Source: Phytoseiulus persimilis (lineage: Eukaryota; Arthropoda; Arachnida; Mesostigmata; Phytoseiidae). From it: DNA of 64,000 bases. The DNA lies in NCBI GenBank assembly GCA_037576195.1, contig CM075102.1, positions 42,218,745 through 42,282,744 on the forward strand. The letters are read 5' to 3'. Made by a program: the position numbers and the translations under genes. The notes below the pieces were generated by a model that saw nothing but the letters and a program-made list of their open reading frames with translations, was not told where the DNA came from and did no database searches. This document shows positions 1 to 13,300 of the stretch, piece after piece (positions within the stretch are counted from its first letter, which is position 1; each line of letters begins with the position of its first letter).

Positions 1-162
1 CGGCTCCGTACCGTTTCCGTTATTCAGATTGGCTTGTTAACGCTTTTTTCTCCAGCTGAAACTCCGCGTCCCCCAGTAGCCGTGAGTATTAAAGTCTTAG
101 GTTCTGCGATCTGAAGTTCCCTGCGTTGGCTAGATGGACATTTCATGGCTGGGGACAGACTT

Positions 163-183
163 CCTCTCTCTCTCTCTCTCTCT
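163..183 (+). repeat. CT dinucleotide microsatellite
   Basis: An almost pure run of alternating C and T is read directly from the sequence. Confidence 0.9.
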
Positions 184-523
184 ACGGAAGAGGAAGATAC
201 ATATACTGGAAACCTCATCCGGCGTCAGGGTGTCTTCGGAGCGAAACGTGGTCTCGCGGGCCCCGGAGACCGAAAGCCGAACAGAACGTTCAGCCCTGCT
301 TCGGATCATCGAGTGGCGCGGTCACCCTTCAAATATTGAACACATATTTTTTGTCTGCTCACTTTAGTCGGTTTATTCTTTGATGGAACGGCAAATACAG
401 TCGAGACTTCGACATGACATACGAGCGACGACGAAATGCTACGTGGGTCGGGTTGCCGGCCGGCGCAGCGTTTCTCGCAGTCGGAGGAACGCTATGAACC
501 TTCCCCCTCTCGCTGAAATTTCT

Positions 524-539
524 CCCCCCCCCCCCCCCC
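524..539 (+). repeat. Poly-C run (16)
   Basis: Sixteen consecutive C residues. Run length is prone to sequencing and assembly error. Confidence 0.9.
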
Positions 540-3500
540 TCACCCGACGCGGGCAGTCAGGTTAGGCTCCAAAGCATAGAGTTTCTTATCACCAACACCA
601 AGCAACGAGCGTCGGATGTTTCCTGGATTTATCCAAGAAGGGATGTACTGTAATATCGGTTTGAAAGTCTAGCAACAATGGATCCGCAACAGAACTTGCA
701 TTACTCATTCCGTTCAATTGGAACAACTTCTCTCGCGGCCAAGAGAGACCGAGAGTCCACCTGAGGCGTAGATCAGTTTCGAACTCGAGCTGTTTTTTTG
801 CTGATATCGGCTGGGTTTCTTCAACCGGGGTTCGAAATGTCGATGGTGCGGGATCGAACTCGGCTGCTTCCGAGGAAAACGATATCCCGAGTGATCCCAC
901 CGATAACTTCACGAACCCCAGGTCCGCTGTTGGGAACACGGGGTTGAGTCATTCTTTGTTACCCGACATTCCGAATCTGGCGTTCGTTGAGGAATGCGGG
1001 GATAAGATTTTGTTCTGTGAAGCGTAGGGAACTTTCGTTTCCGTTCGTCGGCGCACGACAGAGACTCAGGTGTCTGATGTGAAAAAAATGGAAACGGTGG
1101 AGAAGCCGTCGCTGACGCGCAGTTACCGATGGGATGATCCCTAAGTAACTGTTTCTGATTCCGTCTCTCTATCGATCCCTGAAATCACCAGTCAAGTGGA
1201 AAACTTCGGGAGAGTTTCTCCCTCACACGAGAAATATTGACTTGGATTTCGCGTTCTAGATGGAAATATTGAGAGATACAACCAAGGGCGAAGCTGCGAA
1301 CGGCATTACTTTTCAATGGAGGACGACAGCGAACGAGACAGTATCTGATCTATCGATCTTATTAAATTCCGTTATCCAATGGTCAATGAGAGCGTCATCT
1401 CGTAAATCAGATTCCGCCCGATTAGAGCGGTGGCTCGATTTGAGCGAAGGCCCGTTTCGAGCGGAAGCCAACAGCGGCTATGGTACTATGGCTCGCGCTG
1501 GAGTCGGGTCTCGGCTCTCGGCACCTTTTGGTGGCGATCAAGAAAAGCTGCAGCTGCGAACCTCGTTCCTTAAGGCTGTCGCGGACGGAAAAAACACCGC
1601 TCCCGGCGTCGACGAAAACCTATGTTCTCGGAGTGCAATTGTTTTAGGGAGTTCAAGACACCGATCGCTACTCTATGGGCTCACGCCTCGCCGAAGAACT
1701 GGCCATCGGGCCTCCGCTCAAAATGGTACTCCGCTCGAATTGGACCTCCGCTCGAATGTAGCGGCACCCGTGAATCACACTTCTGCTGGCACGCTCATCG
1801 GAGGAATTAGAGGTAGCGGGAGGTCACAGAATTCGCGTCGTGAGCCTATTCAAGATTCTGCTGATGTGAGTCACATCGAGGTTGTCCTGCTTCGCTCCAA
1901 TTTGGGAACGATAAATAGCAGGCGCTCCAAGTAAGTGATATTGTAAACGCCCTCGCTTCTTGGACTCAGCGTAAGAATGAGCGATGTAAATACGAATTTC
2001 CACACAGTACCCGGACACTCCGATATGGTCAGGGAAATTGAAACGGTAGTCACTTCCCGATTCAGGATTCAATGGGCGCTTTAACAAAAGGAGAACAGAG
2101 ATCTTCGTCTGCCGCTTGTGATGCCCGAGAGCGTGGTTGCGGTGACATGCCCAAAGGGCCGAAAACGCAACGTGGGATTAGCTACCAAGCTCGTTATTGC
2201 ATCGAGTCCAGCATCCATGACTACTCTGCGAACTGATCAGCGCATGTTGGGGAGACCCTTCCGGGATCAGGTGTGATGCCAGTGAACGCATCTTCAAACG
2301 CTCTACGGAGCAGTCCCTGTCTAAAATCTACGAACGTGGTCTCCCAATGAATGCGATCAGTTCGGGCGGAGACGTACTTGGACGAAGAGCCGCCCGGGGA
2401 GGATCGCGAAGCAGGCCGCCCTCTCTGCCTGCGCTCGTCCGGGGCAACAACCGATAAGAGCGAAGGCCCTCCGCAGGTGGCCTCCCACGGCTCCAAGGGA
2501 AATGGCATCTACAAGAGTCTGACGTCCGAAACTCACTGCATCCATTCCGCGAAATCATGAAACGTATCCGCAATGCTCAAGCCCGAAACGGAAAGCACGA
2601 TTCCGGAGAAGTTTCAGCACTTCAAGCAAAACATCCGACATCAACGACCGAAACTCGAGCCAACAAGCGACAGTGATCGTTTCCAGTGCTTTTAGTTCTT
2701 CGCTATCCATGACATTCGGCAGATGATGACATTTCTCTGGACGTATTACATATAAGAAACGGACAGAATCCCTCATTTCCTGAACTGCAGCCACGGAGAA
2801 AGGTGCCCGGAGGCCAACAATATTCACGCTCATGTGCGCGGAAGACCCTTCCCGTAGGCCGCATATGCCCGTGCCGGTGCTCCTGCTCCGAGCGAGTAAC
2901 CGAGCTCTCTCGTGTCGGAGAACCCCGTTCCACCACTTCGCGAATCGGCATGACATTGCCCCGGCGGGCGTTAGCGGTTGGTCCGAGCTCTCCTAAAAAG
3001 CCTCACTGCGGGAGCAGGAGCATTCTTCAAGGCCTGACACCAACCTGTGCCCTACAGGAGAGACCAAAGAGAGACGAGGTGATCAACGTTGTCGGACAGG
3101 GGACTATCGAGGCCTCGAACTCTCACGAAGGCATGCCAGACGCGCCCGAAGTCGGTGACGCATTGAGGCTGCGCCCGGAGGTTCGGGGAAGAACAGATGA
3201 ATAATGTTTTGAAGCACTGGCTCTAATCATTGATCATGAACCTGCTGAGCGATGGTGGCGCCAGTTCGCTCGAACGCTGTGGGACGGAATACGAGATTGC
3301 TTAGAAATTATTCCCGTCACAGGCCGGAGGCACGGGCACATGTTCCAGCTTCGTCGTCTATGGAACTTCGGATCGCGCAGTACGAATGAAAGGCAACGCG
3401 GGATGGGTGACGTTGGATCAGCCGACTGAAGTCGCGAACGGCAGCGTGCGTATCCGTGTTTCGACGTGTGAGGACATTTCGGTTATCCAAAAGAATCGAT

Positions 3501-5696
3501 CCTCAATCATCTCGTGTCCCATCTTGGTCCAATTTTCCACGAATCTCTCCAGGCAGAAAGATACCGCCGTACTTCCCACCCGCCGCTGATCGACATTTAA
3601 ATGCCTAAGATAGATCTAGTTCAGTGAGGAGCTCTCGTTGAGAAGTCCATCTTGGGCCGGCTTTCAAGGATACAGTCTTCCTTGGAAAGACGGGCGATTC
3701 CCTCGGGGAATGAGAGGCAGATGAATAAACATTTGTCGACAAACAGCAGTAACATGGGATTGACTGCCGGTTACGTTCTGAAACGGAATGGAATGACGTC
3801 GCGCAGCGAAGAATCTATTTTTAGTACTCGGTAATGTTTGATAATTGATGTCAGAAAATCCTTTGCGATCACTGGAAATACGGTTTATTCTGGCTTATTC
3901 TAAAGCTCGGCAACGTCCTTGATCTTGGTTCGCTGATGGACCCTGGGTTGCAACGCTGTGACCCGACAGCAGCATTTGTTCGTACACGGTTTCCGCAGGG
4001 CGATCTGACAAGGGGAGGCATGAAGAAAGACTCGAGCGGCAGCGGGGGGAAACGCTGGAACGCCTCCGGAATCGAAGCGCTGAACTCGACCAGTGCTCCT
4101 TTTCCGACAAAGCGCACACAGGAAAACGACTTTTTGCGAGCCCCAATCGATGGAATCGCCTCGTTTGAGCTTCGCCGAGCTCAGTTTGTCGTCATGGGTC
4201 CGAAACGGCGTAGGTCGTTCTTTTTTGAGGAGCAGGTGGTCTTGATCTGCCTTTCATTTGCCCAATATTATTTCGCTGAGCTGTGGCGAGGGAATTCCCG
4301 TGAGCGAATAGCTCGGGGGTGCGGAGCTCTCACGACTCGTCCTCAAGAAAAAAACCGCCAGTGGGAAACAGACCAGAAAAAGCGATTGGCCCTGGCAAAC
4401 TTCGCATTTGTTTCACATGGATGGTCGAATTGAACCTTCCGAGAAATAACGATATCAGAGCGGGTCACTTGTGGAGATCAAGAGATCTCAGGCAGCTATC
4501 GTATCAAGCTGATCAACTAGCCAGCATCAAGAGTTCCGCGCAACCGTCACGGGACTCCACGATGATTTGAATTTACTGGAAGACACTCTCGACTATTGGT
4601 CACGGTTCCTTCCTCAAGCCCAGTTTTTCTGAGTCAAGCCGCGTCAAGAAGTTTTCTCCCCGTTGGTACCCTCGAATTGAGCGTGGAATAATGCGAACAT
4701 CAAGGACTTGCCGAGCTTCTTCGGCATTCCGACTGATCCTTTTCCTATTTCGAGCGTGTCCTCCTATTCCGATCTGAAGGAAGTCTTGCCCCGAATTTCC
4801 AGTCACGAACAACTAAACCATCAAGATCCACTAACGAGTCGTAAAATTCGTGTCCATGTCTTGAAATAGTCTGAGGTTGTCATGATTATCGGAGTGATCG
4901 TTGCCTACATTCGTGACGGACCCCAATCATTTCCCAGATCAGAAGTTTCCCCTCAGAAAATCCGCGTTGTCTTTCTGATGCCAGCACGTGTAACGACGAG
5001 ATGTAATCATTATTGTCAATGTCTTATAAGCCTACGTAACGTGAAAGGGTGATTTCCCCGTGAAGGTATCAGAACTCCAAGTGGATTGCTGCTAAGAATA
5101 CGCGGCCGTAGGTATCGTGACGGCCTCCTGAGCGTCGTGCACTTCCTTCGTTGTACGCATTGACATTTTTTCTGAGATTCCAGTCAACTCGGTGCGTCGG
5201 CGACCTATGCCCCCGTAAATGACACGCTGTCTTATCCGTGGCTTCTGTTTCGAGTCCACTCTTCCGCAGACACCATAAGAGAGCGTCCGAGTCTGCCGCT
5301 TCTGCGCGGCGCTCGGGCTCGCCTCGATCGATCAATCTTTTTCCGATTCCGGATCGACGTGGAACTTGTCTTCATTTGAATAACGTGCGTCCTCAGGCGA
5401 AATTGATATGCTCCGCACATATAACGCTTCGAATCGATGCCGAAGCACGCAGCAAGCTTAAGACGAAGGCAATGCCGGGGAGACCTTGTTCCTCCATTTG
5501 TATCTGACGGAACTTGAACGCGGCTTCATACAGCGAATTCGATCTGCAATCTTTTCTGGAAACGACCCCGGATAGCGCGAACCCGGGCCAGAACAAGTAA
5601 ACAGTGATCCAGAAACCGTTGGAGGAGCATAGTTGAATTTTGCAACAATATATAAGAATTGCGCGCCCTGCCGCTGGTCATGACTCCAGCAGGAGC

Positions 5697-5720
5697 GGGG
5701 GGGGGGGGGGGGGGGGGGGG
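5697..5720 (+). repeat. Poly-G run (24)
   Basis: Twenty-four consecutive G residues, the longest homopolymer in the window. It could fold into a G-quadruplex, and its exact length is uncertain in any assembly. Confidence 0.9.
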
Positions 5721-7356
5721 AATTGGAAGTCAAGAGGATTCCAAAATCAATGAAGCAGAAAGTTTTCTGAAGTAGAGGAAAGTTGCGGAAACGGCGCTTT
5801 TCCCCGCGTACTGAGTCGCAGCGTTCCTAGCATCCAGCTCAACGATGACATCGCTGAAGTTTCATGGGCATTGTTATGTCTACTGTGCATTGAGGAATGC
5901 TTTAATGATTAGCATAACATCTGAGCGATGACTCGGCAAATGCAACCTGAGTCGATGCCGCATGCGGCCTATCCCCTGTGTAACTAAGAGGAATAGATCT
6001 GCCCCAATCCGATGATCCAAGAGGAGCGCCAAAAGTGGAGGCTACCCGACTAGGACTCGCAGACTCGGACTCGCGGAGGGTGCAAAATCCTGTGCTTGAA
6101 GCCAGACTCCTGTCTAGGTATTGCTGATATTGGTATTGCGTTGTGCTGATAATCTCGGAGGTCTCTGAGGTTTTCGCGGCCCTCGTAAGCCATGCATCGT
6201 TGAGGCCCCGTCGTGCCCGCAGAAGTTCGAGTGTCCACCCGCCTGCCTGCCTGCAGTCTCGTGAGGCGACGTCAGATGACGTTCGTCGAAGGACGATCAC
6301 GATCGGGAGCGATTGAGGGGGTGCGGTCGCGAGATGATCGAATCACTAGGCCGAATTTCGGATTCTCAAAGCTTTGTGGGCCCGAATGAGTCAGAACAGA
6401 ATGAGACCGCGAAGGTCTATTCAAAGCGAGACAGAAGGACCTGCTTCTGGAAGAGCATGGGAATCGATCGACCACAATCGCGCTCAGCCTCCGATTCTGG
6501 TCATCACTGCTCAGAATCAGAGATTTGAGGATTCGAACCCGTATCCGAGATTTCGCACCCTCACCCGGACTCGTGTGCTCGGATTCGCGGACGGTTCTGC
6601 TAGAGGATGCTCGTATGTTGACGAATGTCCCTAAATTATAGAGTTATGCTGTTGTGTAACAGAATCAGTATTCACCTAGTCGTCATAGCCTCGATTCTTG
6701 AGAACCGCAAGAACACTTGGCTATTGGAAGTCCTCGTTGCATTATAATGCCCGAGCGGTCATTTTTCCCAGAACATGGTCTATCCCTCAATGTCTGTCAC
6801 ACGATGGTCCACATCCGATCAATCGGATCGTACGCTCCGCCATTTTCTTCGCTTGTCATGACATACCTCACAACTCAATTGAGAGTCGCGATGGAACAAA
6901 ACAACACCGTTGACTTTTCCGGATTCATCATGAGCCCGTTGGATCTTGACGGGAACACGCCTCCTCTGCTTCGAAAGAAACTCCAGTCAAGTGTCAATCA
7001 ATACTTCGGGATGCGCGGTCTCGGTGATGAATTCCCTCTTCATGTTTTCCAGTGGCATCGCGTACATGGCCCGTCTTCCATGTGGAGGTCTGACCCTCAG
7101 CTCTTTCCGTGGCAAGAGTGAATGTTGTTACCAGTGGCGGGCGATAGTGGCAAGGGCCGGCACTGGTCGGAGGCCTGAAGATCGAAGTACTTCACGCGTC
7201 GCTGAGGAATATTCGATTCTAGCATCGCCGTTTGCGACGTGTGTCCACAATTCGTGCAGAGTTCGATCGGACGCGTCTTCGTATCTGAGAAGAATCAGGC
7301 TCAGACATTCTGGCATACCGAGTGACCGGCGACGTTGCGTTTCGACAGGATTAAAA

Positions 7357-10300
7357 ATGTTCCTAACAGGACTGCCCCGATGGGCAACTCTCATCCTACT
7401 GATCGCCTCTATCGTACTCTTCTCTTTGGGTATAACGGGCTTCATTGTGATACCCAACATCATAGGCCAGAAAATCACCGAGGTATGTCTCCTTTCCCAT
7501 TTTTCTAGGTTCAGGTACCCCCTCCCGGGGGTCTCATATTCGGTTCTCAAGCTCTCATTAGTAGCTGCCACCTTGAGATTTTCGAGAATTTCCGATCATT
7601 CCCTTCCCTGATGAAGCGGTTCCCGAGCTCGGTCAGGTCACCTCCATGACGGGCCCGTTGCAAAACGCACTTTACGTCGTTTATGGAACTGATTCCGGAA
7701 CAGTCCGTCGTCTCCGGGGTATTTCCCGAAATCGCTCCGATCTCCCGCTAAAATCAGAATTTCTACTATTGCGATTGCGCCCAGTTTTTTTAATAACATT
7801 TTTAACATTCATGATTTAACGCCGTGTGACTAAACGTGGCTAGTCGAAGTCAGAGGCGTCTAGAAAACACATAGGACGGAGACTGGATGTCTAGCTCGAC
7901 ATTCGACCGATAGCTGCCATTCAGGATGGTTTTGTGCCTCCCCGGCAGATGTTCACGAAATATTATTGGTCCGCACCGGACGGTACGAGATCGGCAATCG
8001 GAAGTAATCTTCTACCCAGAGGTCGCAGAAGTTCGGTCAAAAGCCGGGGGATGAAAAATTACTGTCCATTCAATGACCCTCGCGGCTCGTTCGGACTCTC
8101 TTTAAGAATTCGCGAATTTGACCTGATGATAGAATTGTAACGCTGTGGGATCACCAACCAAGTGATACCGTTGCCAACATCGGGAATATTCCATACGGTC
8201 CATGACTCTTGCATTGGATTTCGGTAATCGGGACACAGATCATCTTCTCTCGGGATCAACGCTCTCGCACATTTTGAACCGAGCCCATGACAGATCTCCT
8301 AGAATCACAAGTCAACGCGGAGCATCTTCGCAATGAGGATGAAACTCCCTCATCTCGCTCAGATGCAACGCCACCAATCCCGGGGAGTGCTCCGTTCTTC
8401 TAGCGCTCGCTTTTTCCTTGGAAAATCATTAATTCCGGAATTCAAGAGCGAGTCTCAGAGAAATTCTGCGAGCAAGGTCGTCTCGAATACGATATTCTAA
8501 GGGGCCCCCGCCTTCGACATTCTCCACTGCCGACGCCACCTATGCCTCTAAATCGGTCGCTCGCTCACAGTTCTTTACTGTAATTCAATGATCTGGAACA
8601 TGACTTCCAGGGTGCAGATCCGGGGATCGCGAGTAGATTGAGAACCAGCGTGCTGATACCAGTTACTGAGTTCATAGGGGGAAGCCTAGTTAATCTTATG
8701 ATACTCTAATTCCTGCCTACCGCTGTGTACTCATCCAAACTCAGATCGGATACGTCTAGCGCTCTGTCGACTCCATCGTATTTAATACCGCCCCGATAAA
8801 ACCGAGCTTCCTGGAGCTTGCTACGAACATGGTTTCCTGAGTTCGCAGAAACAGGACTCATCGTTGAACGACAGCTTCCGTTGAGGAGTTGGCGGGAAAA
8901 GAATGTAGAGGAAGCCAAAAAAGATGAAGCCTGAAGTGAAGCGTATAGAGTTTTATCGAAGATTAATGGCTTCCAGTTCGACGTTCGTCCAATTTGCGTA
9001 GCGCGGCCGGTTGATGCGATCGTCAAAAAACATCAGAGCCATAGTCCGTAAATCACATGTCAACAACTCCATTCTGCTCTTAATTAGCATGTTGCGAACA
9101 GGGGTCTTCGAAAATAGCAATCGAAACTCATCGATATGCGTGACATTTTCGCAACACTGGCGACGCGACGGACCGCCTTCCCCGGTGACGGAATCGGAAT
9201 TTATCATGTGTCTACCTTACCAGACTACCCAGACTGAGATAAGACTTCTAGAATCGGTGATCGCGTTTATCCGAATATTCTCGAAGTCTGCAAACTCTCC
9301 ACACGGACGCTTCCGCTGTAACTCTTGCGCCGGTCTCAAGTCGTCTCCCGTTGCTGTGATATGCGCCGAATCTGAGATGATTATTGTGAAAACTGGCGAG
9401 GAGTTCACAGAGCAGAAAAAATTGGACGAATTCCAAGTTGGACACATCAATCGATTGTATGATGGAAGATTCGAATGAGCGAATGCTGATACCGCATCAC
9501 GGCTGATTGTCTCGATCGGCAACACCCAGATGTAGCGAATGACTGTTTCCCGCTGATTCTGACACCCGTCCCTGCGGCTCATGAAGGACTCAGACTCTCC
9601 ATGAATGTGCGGCTTCGGCTCCTAATGTATGGAGCAGCCTTTCAAACATGTCGATTCATCGCAGTTATCTCTCAAAATTTTGAAAAGGTTCTCAGCCGTT
9701 GCTTAGACACCGGAATGAGCAAACGAACACCCAGTTTTGCAGTTGCAGTTCGAATCCATCCATCTCTGTGAAACACTTGCCCATGTGGTATCCTGAGACT
9801 CTATGATCAACCAACCGATTGCATTAGAGAACTTTCCGAGAACCTCCGATTCTCTCCAGGCGCGGGGAGACAGCAACTCACCACCAGAGCTTCCTCCCCG
9901 CTTATTCTTCTGCTGTGAGTGATTCTTCATACGAGAAGCGACCTGACTTATAATTCCGAAATCAGAGGTTCCTGACCGTTCTCCGAACAAGCTTTTCATT
10001 CTGGCCAAATATCCGCGGCTCGAACGTTGACTCCGGACACAGCGCAAAAAGGGATCCCGAACATTGACTCAAGAATCACGGAGGATTCCGGAGACTTGCG
10101 TTAATCATGAGATGGAGCTTCTCCCAGAATTTCTCGTCACAATTTGCCTGCTCTTAGACTTCGATGATCCCTGCTCTGGCATGCGTCGAAAACATCAGAG
10201 TAACTGGTGATATCATCTGTGTTTGTTATCCTCGCTGGAATACGTTGTACGCGTTATGTCATGGTGAAAAGTCTGTCAAGCTCAATATTTCGGGACGACT

Positions 10301-13300
10301 CGATAGAACTGCTTCCCCCAATGATCGGGGAATTGAGCGCAAACTCACGGAGCTCCAAGTCACGAGGCAAACGACGAAAAAATGGGAAAAGACTCCTCTC
10401 GAAACAGAGGGTTTCCGGTGTCGACGACTCGAGGGAGATGGTAATGGTGAATCGGTTTCGGTTGTATGCTACGTTGGCGATTCAGCGTCATCGCGTGCGG
10501 AGCCGGTTTATTGCACGATATTTTCTCCTGTGTATAGTGTTCAGCACCTGTCAATGTTCTGGGAGCTCAGACCGCGGTTCTGGCCGACGTCGAGGTCGTT
10601 GGAAGACCCGAACTTGAGCTAAATCGTCGAGAATTCTGGACGACCGAATAAATGAAGCTCCCGTTCTCGCCGGAAGAACATTCCGTGGATTTGATGCGCA
10701 CGCGCTCATTGACAGACAATGGGCGGAGAGAAACCAAAATGAAGCATCAAGCGCAGCGCGCGGAAATCTGCGAAACCTGCGGTCCGCGATTGGCTCATCA
10801 GGAAGTCTGCTGTGCTCGAGTCGAATGTCCAGCTGATTTCTCCTCCGAATTGAACAGATTCTTGGCCGTCGCGGACCGTGGGCTTGCGTTGACAGCTCCG
10901 CTCGCATCCACCGCAATGCTTCTCCGTCTTATAAAGAGTAATTTTCTCTGTCTCGGAACCCTTCAGGCGAAATGGGACCTGTCGCTGTCATACCTAAAAA
11001 GAGGAACTTTGCTATTTTTCGGAGAGTTGACCTCTTTTGCAGCTCGAACGAGAATTATCGATGGCGTATTCGATCACCTAAGTTGCCTGACCGCCTATAT
11101 ATTCCAGAAGTTCGTAATCTGATTGTCCCATACGTGAATACCTTGGTCAGAAGGTTGATATTCACCAGAAATGAGTCGTCGCGGCAGCAATACCGAGCCG
11201 GTAACAATCAAACGGGAATTTTTTATTGGGCGATTCGAACCGCAGACACCTGAATTGCTGTGTTTGTTACGCTTGTCATTAAGTACCGTGGCGACGACGC
11301 CTTTGACGGAGCCGTCGCGCCTTCGCGTCATCGTGTTGTTAGCAATGAAGTAACAGCTCGCGTCGATACTTCCTTTTGTGGAACTTAAGACGCGCGAACG
11401 GCAGCTTATTTGTTCATGCGTCTCGGGGATTCAATCGTCAAGGCAGCCTAGCAGGTGCGGCGGTTCGCGTTGGACTACGTTCGCGCACAATTCAAGTTCA
11501 CATTCCACTATCACAAATTGATGATCGCGTTCGATTAAGAGTCATTCCGAAGATGCGCATAATTTCGTTCTGTGCTAAGACATCTCTCCGAATTCACGCT
11601 CGAGTGCGCAGCCGAGATCGCGTTGGATAGGGAAGTTTATTGCGCCTAGATCTCATTGATACGACAGTGCGCTCGTCGGATCGAAGCGTGAGAGAAGACG
11701 AGATTGACTCTTTTCCTTCGTTTGGGCCAAGTTTTCTTTGGCGGCGGAAGGCGATGCCAAACCTTAAATGCTACGGCAGCGTCGGGATGCTTGTAACAGA
11801 AGCTGATGCTCGATCACGGGCTGAAGTTTGGATTGTATCTGAAGACGTCCCTGAATCGATGGATATCTTTGTAGCAAAATACGGACCAGAAATCTCATTC
11901 TCTGGCAGCGACAGATACAGATATTCCCTGCCTCCATCCCGTTTTCTCCAAGCTCCCAGTGATAAGGCAAGTACGAGCTTCGTGTTGCCTTTTCTAGTGG
12001 TTCCGAAAATAGAGGAAAACGGAAGCAGGGTTCGGGATCCAGCGCGGCGTTCACGTTCGGTTGCGATCGCGTTCTGAACCCGGGATCCCTCCGACAGGCG
12101 TAGTTTATGGCTGATTTCTGTGAATGTCTCCCATTCATGATGTCTGCTGAGAGTTTTTCGCTAATGGCATGGGGAATGCACGACCTTGCATTCAAACGAG
12201 CAGCCAGGCGTCGTTCGTCATTGGTGCGGCTGGCTGACACCCAAGCCGCATATCATTCTTCGTTCTAAGCTTCCCATTTGAGGCATTCCTCCGATGTTCT
12301 CTCGATCGCCATTCCCAGTGCTCAACACCGCCGTCCTTGCTATAGCCGCAACCCGCATCGGCCTCTCCCGAATCCGAGTTGGATATGTGAGCTTTTCCGG
12401 GGAGATTGCGACCCGGAATTCGGTGTGTGAATCGATCGGATTGAGTTTCTTCCAGGAGAGCCGGAGAGGTCAGGTGTGGTCTCCGCGCGATATGCGCAGG
12501 GAAAATCTGTGCGCGAACATCAGCATACAATCGATCATCAAGCAGATGGGAGCCGCGAGGAATCCTCCCAGTTTCCAGGTCGATGATATGATAATCTCCG
12601 AAACCTTACTCCTGCTGATGATTGAAAGTGGCGTTTTCGCGTGACAGTCGCCTACCCTTGAGCGTTCCCACCAAGATTCTACGCCATCCGGGATTGTGTA
12701 GCAGCATGTGATAACTCAGAGGACTTGGGCGAAATTTGCGCTGTTTGGAGAGTCCTCTCAAAGTTCCAGGGTGACAAAGCGTCATCATATGTCTCTGGAT
12801 TCAATCATACAGAACAGATAGTTTTGAATGGAGGAAAACTAGCCGGAAGTAAGAGGCAGCGAGGGAGCCTCGGAGCGAACACTGCGCTTCAGTTGTTGAT
12901 TTTCCCACCATGGATCAGAATAACTTGGAATTTCGTTAGCTGGTCGAAGGGTTGAAACACCAACATCTCTGCTAGCTATTCCTGTGCGTCGCTCCATTCA
13001 AGGTTGGTCGTTTTATTGATACAAGCCTTCTGAAATAGCTGTTATGACCGGGGACACAATGAAAGTTGAGATTCATTACCTCCGAGTTAGTTGCGGAGCT
13101 CAGGACCAACGGATAGTGGACTTTCTTCGATAAGGCTCAATTTGAACATCAAGAGAATTCGGGCTTTGGGTAGGAAAGCATAATACCATTACCCCCTTCG
13201 AACTCGAAAGGAAAACGACGGTTGAATTCAGGCTTACCAACTTTTGACTTATCCGCTTTCTGTCACTCCAGCGTCGGCAATAGCGACAAAGACAATGATT

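Larger units (their letters stand above)
1..7356. other. No gene recognised (left flank)
   Basis: I found no exon chain that I can assign to a family here. The stretch has scattered open frames on both strands. The longest are 1260-1934 (+, 224 codons) and 2555-2956 (-, 133 codons); neither shows a domain I recognise. It also holds a CT microsatellite (163-183), a C run (524-539) and a long G run (5697-5720). Upstream non-coding exons of the CD36-like gene could lie near its right edge, but nothing in the sequence fixes them. Confidence 0.5.

Noticed and set aside
1260..1934. 224-codon plus-strand open frame
   Set aside because: No recognisable domain, low-complexity Ser/Arg-rich composition and no splice-supported partners; a frame of this length is expected about once by chance in a window of this size.
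6521..6600. Possible tRNA from a GATTCGAACCC-like T-arm motif
   Set aside because: No matching acceptor stem, D arm or anticodon arm could be paired around it.
6946..7611. 221-codon frame overlapping the first CD36-like exon
   Set aside because: It is in frame with the receptor start, but the part before 7357 has no family similarity and the part after 7482 runs past a consensus donor (GTATGT). Only 7357-7482 was kept.
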